From the NCBI GenBank assembly GCA_902796785.1, contig CADBQJ010000140.1, positions 1 through 10,103 on the forward strand: a DNA stretch of 10,103 bases, read 5' to 3'. Source of the stretch: Fibrobacter succinogenes. Its GTDB lineage: Bacteria; Fibrobacterota; Fibrobacteria; Fibrobacterales; CADBQJ01. Under the pieces are notes generated by a model. That model made no database searches and was not told where the DNA came from. It worked only from the letters and a program-made list of their open reading frames with translations. A program made the translations under genes and the position numbers. Positions 6,137 through 10,103 of this stretch are shown here, piece by piece; position 1 is the stretch's first letter, and every line of letters begins with the position of its first letter.

Positions 6137-7471
6137 ATGATCCAGAATCCCATCGTCTGCAAATTCGGCGGAAGCTCCATGGCCGACGCCGGCCAGTTCC
6201 GCAAGGTCCGCGACATCGTCCTGTCCGACCCGCGCCGCGCCGTCGTGGCCGTCAGCGCCCCGGGCAAGCGGAGCAGGGACGACGTGAAGCTGACCGACCT
6301 CCTCTACGCCGTCCACGAGACGGCCTCGCGCGGGCTCGACTTCTCCGAGCCCTTCGGGATGATCGCCGACCGCTACCTGGGCATCGCCGCCGACCTCGGG
6401 CTGAAGACCGACATCGCGCGCGACCTCGAGGAGATCCGGAAGAAGATCCTCGCCGACGGCAAGTCGCTCTCCGCCAGCTGGGTCGTCTCCCGCGGCGAAT
6501 ACCTCAGCGCCCGCCTGATGGCCGAGTTCCTCGGCTGGGAGTTCGTCGACGCCTTCGACCTCATCGAGATCAACTCGCTCCACCGCGTGACCCCCGAGGG
6601 CTACGCGAAGATCGGCGAGCGCCTGCGCCGCGGCGAGCGGTTCCTGGTGCCCGGCTTCTACGCCCGCAACGCCGTGGGCGAGCTGGAGACCTTCTCGCGC
6701 GGCGGCTCCGACATCACCGGCGCCATCCTCGCCAACGCCGTCGACGCCTCCGTCTACGAGAACTGGACCGACGTCTCCGGTCTGCTGATGGCCGACCCGC
6801 GCATCGTCGACGACCCGCGCCCCATGCCCTACGTCAGCTACCGCGAGATCCGCGAGCTCAGCTACTCCGGCGCCAACGTCCTCCACGACGAGTCGATCGC
6901 CCCCTGCAAGGCCAAGTCGATTCCGATCAACATCCGCAACACCAACCGCCCGCAGGACCCCGGCACGGTCATCGGCCCCCACCGCAAGGAGGAGACCAAC
7001 GGCCTGGTGACCGGCATCGCGGGCCGCCGCAACTTCTCGATGATCTACATCGACAAGGACATGATGAACAAGGAGCGCGGCTTCGGCGCCCGGGTGATGG
7101 GGATCCTCGAGGGGCACGGCATTCCGTTCGAGCACGCCCCCACCGGCATCGACTCCATGTCGATCATCGTCGACACCGCCCACCTCAAGCCCGCGCAGAA
7201 CGAGGTGCTCGAGGCCATCGAGCGGCAGCTCCAGCCCGACAAGGTGCGCGTCTTCGACGAGCTGGCCCTGGTGGCCACCGTCGGCCACGGCATGACCGGC
7301 CAGGTCGGCGTGGCGGCCCGCCTCTTCGGCGCCCTGGCCCGTCGCGGCATCAGCGTGCGCGTCATCGACCAGGGGTCGTCCGAGATCAACATCATCATCG
7401 GCGTGGACAACGCGGACTACGACGAGACGATCCGCGCCATCTACGAGGAATTCGTGGGGGAACGGGGATGA
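6137..7471 (+). CDS. lysC: Aspartate kinase (monofunctional aspartokinase)
   Basis: Aspartokinase phosphorylates L-aspartate with ATP, the committed step toward lysine/diaminopimelate, methionine and threonine. The 444-residue product carries the kinase signature CKFGGSSMAD at 8-17, SRGEYLSARLMAEFL at 118-132, and the catalytic/nucleotide loop TFSRGGSDITGA at 185-196, then WTDVSGLLMADPRIV at 210-224. After the kinase domain (to about 285), two ACT-like regulatory segments follow at about 300-365 and 378-440, the latter containing ISVRVIDQGSSEINIIIGV. This predicts allosteric feedback by a pathway amino acid. The length suits the YclM-like single-function class. There is no homoserine dehydrogenase domain. 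The gene overlaps the downstream Fur-family gene in ATGA. Which amino acid inhibits it cannot be read from the sequence. Confidence 0.94.
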   Translation: MIQNPIVCKFGGSSMADAGQFRKVRDIVLSDPRRAVVAVSAPGKRSRDDVKLTDLLYAVHETASRGLDFSEPFGMIADRYLGIAADLGLKTDIARDLEEIRKKILADGKSLSASWVVSRGEYLSARLMAEFLGWEFVDAFDLIEINSLHRVTPEGYAKIGERLRRGERFLVPGFYARNAVGELETFSRGGSDITGAILANAVDASVYENWTDVSGLLMADPRIVDDPRPMPYVSYREIRELSYSGANVLHDESIAPCKAKSIPINIRNTNRPQDPGTVIGPHRKEETNGLVTGIAGRRNFSMIYIDKDMMNKERGFGARVMGILEGHGIPFEHAPTGIDSMSIIVDTAHLKPAQNEVLEAIERQLQPDKVRVFDELALVATVGHGMTGQVGVAARLFGALARRGISVRVIDQGSSEINIIIGVDNADYDETIRAIYEEFVGERG

Positions 7472-7947
7472 GCGCCGAAGCCGACGGAAAGTTCCGGGAA
7501 CGGCTCGCCGACGCCACCGCGCGCTACCGCCTCTACCTGGCGGCGCACAAGATGTTCTTCACGCGCGAGCGGGCGCTGATCCTCGAGGCGGCGCTCCAGC
7601 AGAGCTCGCACTTCAGCGTGGACGAGCTGCTCTTCGACATGCACCAGCAGGGGATGCGCGTCTCGCGCGCCACGCTCTACCGCTCCCTGGCGCAGCTGGC
7701 CGAGGCGGGGATCCTCTCCGGGTCCGACTTCGGCCACGGCCACATGCACTACGAGGCCGCCATCGGCGCCGAGGCCCACGAGCACCTGGTCTGCACCTCG
7801 TGCGGGGCCGTGCAGGAGGTCCGCTCCGAGGCCTTCGAGAACGCGGTGAAGGAGATCACCGGGGCGAACGGCTTCTCCGAGACCAGCCGCAAGACCGAGA
7901 TCTTCGGGATCTGCGCGAAGTGCCGCGCCGGGAAGGACGGCTCCTAG
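7468..7947 (+). CDS. Fur-family metal-responsive transcription regulator
   Basis: Fur-family proteins are dimeric repressors controlled by iron, zinc, manganese or peroxide. The 159-residue product has the N-terminal winged helix (FTRERALILEAALQQSSHFSVDELLFDM at about 31-58, then VSRATLYRSLAQLAEAGIL at 65-83). The C-terminal dimerisation half has GHGHMHYE at 89-96 and HEHLVCTSCG at 104-113. Two CxxC pairs (C109/C112 and C149/C152) can hold a structural zinc, and His90, His92, His94, Glu96, His104 and His106 are plausible sensing-site ligands. The residues do not decide between Fur, Zur and PerR. The ATG overlaps the lysC stop by 4 bases and is preceded by a G-rich stretch, so translation is probably coupled to lysC. 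Its TAG shares CTAG with the convergent glycerate kinase gene. The family is certain, the metal is not. Confidence 0.92.
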   Translation: MSAEADGKFRERLADATARYRLYLAAHKMFFTRERALILEAALQQSSHFSVDELLFDMHQQGMRVSRATLYRSLAQLAEAGILSGSDFGHGHMHYEAAIGAEAHEHLVCTSCGAVQEVRSEAFENAVKEITGANGFSETSRKTEIFGICAKCRAGKDGS

Positions 7948-9062
7948 AAAGTCCCCCGCGCGAACTCCGCGACCGCCTCCGACGCCGCGCGCTCCAGGTT
8001 GGACCGCGCGGTTTCGCTTTCCATCGCCAGCGCGAGCGGCGTCCCCTCCGGCGTGGCGCGGCGGACGCGGAAGAGCGGCTCGTCCGCGGGCGGCTCGTCG
8101 CACCCGCCGCAGAGCAGGAGCGTCGGAATCGAGCGCGCGCGGGCCAGCGCCGCCGCGCGGGCGGGCGCCTTGCCGAAGCGGGTCTGCGCGTCGTAGCGCC
8201 CCTCGCCGGTGATCAGCAGGGAGGCCCCCTTCAGCGCCTCGCGCAGTCCGACGGCCCGCAGCGCGAGGTCCGCGCCGGGAACGAGCTCGGCGTCCAGGAA
8301 GGCGCGCAGGGCGAAGCCGAGGCCGCCCGCGGCGCCGGCGCCGGGTTCCTCGGAGCGGTCGGCGAAGAGGGCGCGGTGGAGCAGCGTGGCCAGGTTCCGC
8401 GCCCCGCTCTCCAGGAGCGCGACGGCCCGCGCGTCGGCTCCCTTCTGCGGGGCGTAGACGAGGGCGGACCCCGTCGGGCCGCAGAGCGGGTTGACCACGT
8501 CGCAGGCCGCGACGACGCGGACGCGGGCCAGGCGCGCGTCCAGCCCGGAGGGGTCGACGGAGCGGATCCGGGCGAGGTTCGCGCCGCAAGGGGGCAGCTC
8601 GGTCCCCGCCTCGTCCAGGAAGCGGACGCCCAGGGCGGCGGCCATCCCCATCCCGCAGTCGCAGGTCGCGCTCCCGCCAAGGCCGACGACGATCTCGCGC
8701 GCGCCCAGGTCGAGCGCGCTCCGGATCAGCTCGCCCAGCCCCGCGCTCGAGGCCCGGAGCGGGTCGCGCCGCCCCTCGGGGACGAGCCCCAGCCCGCAGC
8801 AGCGGGCGCTCTCCAGGATCGCGCGGCCCTCCGCGGGGGAAAAGAGGAACTCCGCTTCGGCCGGCTCCCCGAGGGGGCCGCCGACCGTCGCGGCACGGCT
8901 CGCGAAGCTTCCCCCGCGGAAGGGCTCCAGGAACCCCTCGCCGCCGTCGCTCAGGGGCAGGAGGACGGCCTCGTGGCCCGCGAGGCCGGCGGCGACGGCG
9001 CGGTTGGCCTCGTCCGAGGCGAGCGACCCCTTGAAGGAGTCCATGGCGACGACGATCTTCAC
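7944..9062 (-). CDS. Glycerate kinase (GarK/GlxK family)
   Basis: This family phosphorylates glycerate with ATP, usually giving 2-phosphoglycerate, in glyoxylate, glucarate or serine-related carbon metabolism. The 372-residue product has all the family blocks: MDSFKGSLASDEA (7-19), LSDGGEGF (37-44), VVGLGGSAT (125-133), CDVVNPLCGPTGSALVYAPQKGA (187-209), PGAGAAGGLGFALRAF (240-255) and LLITGEGRYDAQTRFGK (282-298). In the glycine-rich block it reads SATCDCGMGM, where the family usually has SATNDGGxGM, a double cysteine variation. I chose the GTG at 9062 because homology starts there (KIVVAMDSFKGS). Upstream codons extend into the promoter gap and match nothing. Only a weak GGGG precedes the GTG. 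The family is clear. The 2- versus 3-phosphoglycerate product is not. Confidence 0.92.
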   Translation of the reverse strand: MKIVVAMDSFKGSLASDEANRAVAAGLAGHEAVLLPLSDGGEGFLEPFRGGSFASRAATVGGPLGEPAEAEFLFSPAEGRAILESARCCGLGLVPEGRRDPLRASSAGLGELIRSALDLGAREIVVGLGGSATCDCGMGMAAALGVRFLDEAGTELPPCGANLARIRSVDPSGLDARLARVRVVAACDVVNPLCGPTGSALVYAPQKGADARAVALLESGARNLATLLHRALFADRSEEPGAGAAGGLGFALRAFLDAELVPGADLALRAVGLREALKGASLLITGEGRYDAQTRFGKAPARAAALARARSIPTLLLCGGCDEPPADEPLFRVRRATPEGTPLALAMESETARSNLERAASEAVAEFARGTF

Positions 9063-9066
9063 GCCC

Positions 9067-9074
9067 CAAAGATA
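9067..9074 (-). promoter_or_regulatory. Candidate -10-like box (TATCTTTG) of the glycerate kinase gene
   Basis: Reading the minus strand, TATCTTTG (9074-9067) lies 4 bases before the GTG start, so TATCTT ends 6 bases before it. If this is a -10 element, transcription would start at the GTG and the message would be leaderless. It matches the TAnnTTTG form known for Bacteroidetes promoters, but there is no supporting -35 and the genome does not otherwise look like that phylum. Confidence 0.4.
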
Positions 9075-9100
9075 GGCGATTCGCGCGCGGACACTTGATA

Positions 9101-9114
9101 CGACATATTTGTCG
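9101..9114. repeat. Palindrome in the divergent gap between the glycerate kinase and ATPase genes
   Basis: CGACA and TGTCG are exact reverse complements around TATT, forming a 14-base dyad (9101-9114) in the only AT-rich part of this 122-base gap. It contains CATATTTG (9104-9111), similar to the candidate -10 boxes elsewhere, so it could be an operator overlapping a promoter for the plus-strand gene. It does not resemble the classical Fur box. Confidence 0.45.
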
Positions 9115-9184
9115 CTCCAAAGTTGCGATATTGTCCATGGACGGGGAAAACGCCCGGAACCGATCCGAGAACAAGGGGGAACAC

Positions 9185-10103
9185 ATGCCGCAATACAAGA
9201 AGACATCGACGAAATACCTGGACGCGTTTCTGCGCGACTGCTTCCTGCGCTTCATCGACAACCACGACGACGTCATCAACGACGACGACTGCTTCGAGCC
9301 GCTGGAGAGGTTCCTCGACGCCGCCGACTACGCGGAACTGGTCGACGAGGCGAAGAGGATCCTTCCGCCGGAGCTCTCCGGCGTCGAAGTGGAGGTCGCG
9401 GAGGCCGTCGAGGACGGCGGTTCCGCGCGGCGCATGGAGAAACGCGCTCTCCGGACGGTCAGGGGGCGCCGCTTCTGGAACTGCGACGACGCCGTCGACT
9501 GGGACCGCGGTCCCCAGACGGCCATGGCGCATCTCTGGGCCGCCCGCAACGGCCGCCGCTACGTCCGGCTCCTCTGCCGCGACGCCTTCGGACGCATCGG
9601 GAAAAAGTTCGGGACGAGCGCCCGCGACCCCTTCCGCGCCCGGCTGGAGAAGCTGCGGGAGGCGCTGAAGCTCGACGACCTCGAGCGCGACCTCGTCGCG
9701 CTCGGCTACCTCCTGTCCCAGGGCCACTGGGGCTTCCGCCCCGGGAGGCGGGGCCTCGGCTGCTCCTTCTCGCGGGCGGATAAGATCTCCTTCTACGCCA
9801 AGTGCCTCGACGCGCCCCGCGCGTCGGTCGTCAAGGCGCTCTCCTCCTCCGGCAACCTGCAGAAATTCGCCCTCTTCGACTCCGACCTGGACTACAACGA
9901 CGAGATGGGCGGCTTCCTCGACGGGCTCGCGAACAAGCCCTTCCACAGCCACTTCTACACGCGCGCCGTCGACAGGCCGCTGCCGATGGAATACTACGGC
10001 GACATCGCGAAGACGCACGGCGAGGTGCTGAAGGAGCTGCTCGACGCCGGCGGGCCCGGCCGCGCCCCCGCGGTGCTCTTCTACGGCGTTCCCGGCTCGG
10101 GGA
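9185..10103 (+). CDS. N-terminal part of a large AAA+ family ATPase, cut by the window end
   Basis: The frame is open from the ATG at 9185 to the last base: 306 full codons plus one base, with no stop. AAGGGGGA (9173-9180) lies 4 bases before the ATG. The final residues, VLFYGVPGSG plus a partial A-initiated codon, are the start of a Walker A motif (GxPGSGK expected). The ATPase domain should therefore continue beyond the window. The preceding 295 residues match no enzyme I can name. They include an Asp-rich stretch (residues 25-35, DNHDDVINDDD), a Trp/Cys/Asp segment near 98-107, and a conserved-looking block from 219 to 260 (LSSSGNLQKFALFD...FLDGLANKPFHSHFY). I recall similar blocks just ahead of the P-loop in some large, poorly characterised bacterial AAA ATPases. 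Function is unknown. No transmembrane segment is visible. Confidence 0.85.
   Translation, partial: MPQYKKTSTKYLDAFLRDCFLRFIDNHDDVINDDDCFEPLERFLDAADYAELVDEAKRILPPELSGVEVEVAEAVEDGGSARRMEKRALRTVRGRRFWNCDDAVDWDRGPQTAMAHLWAARNGRRYVRLLCRDAFGRIGKKFGTSARDPFRARLEKLREALKLDDLERDLVALGYLLSQGHWGFRPGRRGLGCSFSRADKISFYAKCLDAPRASVVKALSSSGNLQKFALFDSDLDYNDEMGGFLDGLANKPFHSHFYTRAVDRPLPMEYYGDIAKTHGEVLKELLDAGGPGRAPAVLFYGVPGSG

Noticed and set aside
5953..7467. Upstream part of the open frame that ends in the Fur-family gene
   Set aside because: It is Arg/Pro-rich shadow sequence across lysC. Homology to Fur begins only after the ATG at 7468.
9063..9206. A 48-residue N-terminal extension of glycerate kinase
   Set aside because: Family homology starts at 9062, and the extension covers the divergent promoter gap and the start of the ATPase gene.
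9059..10018. Long minus-strand open frame (319 codons) opposite the ATPase gene
   Set aside because: It has no ribosome site and its residues follow codon bias of the opposite strand (V/A/E/R-rich). The plus frame has a good ribosome site and a Walker A start.

Overview
This window comes from a chromosome of a high-GC (about 65-70% by eye), probably Gram-negative bacterium. It codes densely on both strands, with most genes ending in TGA and three in TAG. I see no insertion sequence, CRISPR array, tRNA, rRNA or prophage gene. A sigma-54-type activator, an MEP-pathway operon and clear Shine-Dalgarno sequences rule out a classical Bacteroidetes genome. The MerR-like HTH-PAS protein and the large AAA+ protein suggest a PVC-group (Kiritimatiellota/Lentisphaerota-like) or similar lineage. 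That placement is inference at low confidence.

Layout. Positions 1-1950 (+) hold the 3' two thirds of prfA (release factor 1), followed by tightly coupled ispD and ispF, two MEP-pathway isoprenoid enzymes. After a 103-base AT-rich gap comes a small HTH-PAS regulator (2054-2605, +). It meets ftsB head-on, with the two stop codons directly abutting. dprA and ftsB form a minus-strand pair (4139-2606). mazG (4156-5001, +) diverges from dprA at nearly overlapping start codons. It then converges with a compact sigma-54-type activator (5932-4958, -), overlapping it by 44 bp. The activator has a consensus TTGACA/TATAAT promoter. A GC-palindrome-rich gap leads into lysC (aspartokinase), coupled by ATGA to a Fur-family regulator (7468-7947). 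The Fur gene converges with a glycerate kinase gene (9062-7944, -), and the two share a CTAG at their stops. A divergent 122-base gap precedes a new gene, starting at 9185, that runs off the window just as its Walker A motif begins.

The genes are mostly housekeeping: translation termination, isoprenoid precursors, cell division, DNA uptake and recombination, nucleotide sanitation, the aspartate-family pathway, metal-responsive regulation and glycerate metabolism. No obviously new multi-gene system is visible. The most interesting signals are regulatory. A recurring TATCTT-like box lies just upstream of five genes. A rho-independent terminator is embedded in the convergent ftsB gene. lysC has a row of palindromes upstream. 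Two genes may be transcribed without leaders. The partial gene at the right edge is the least characterised protein here.
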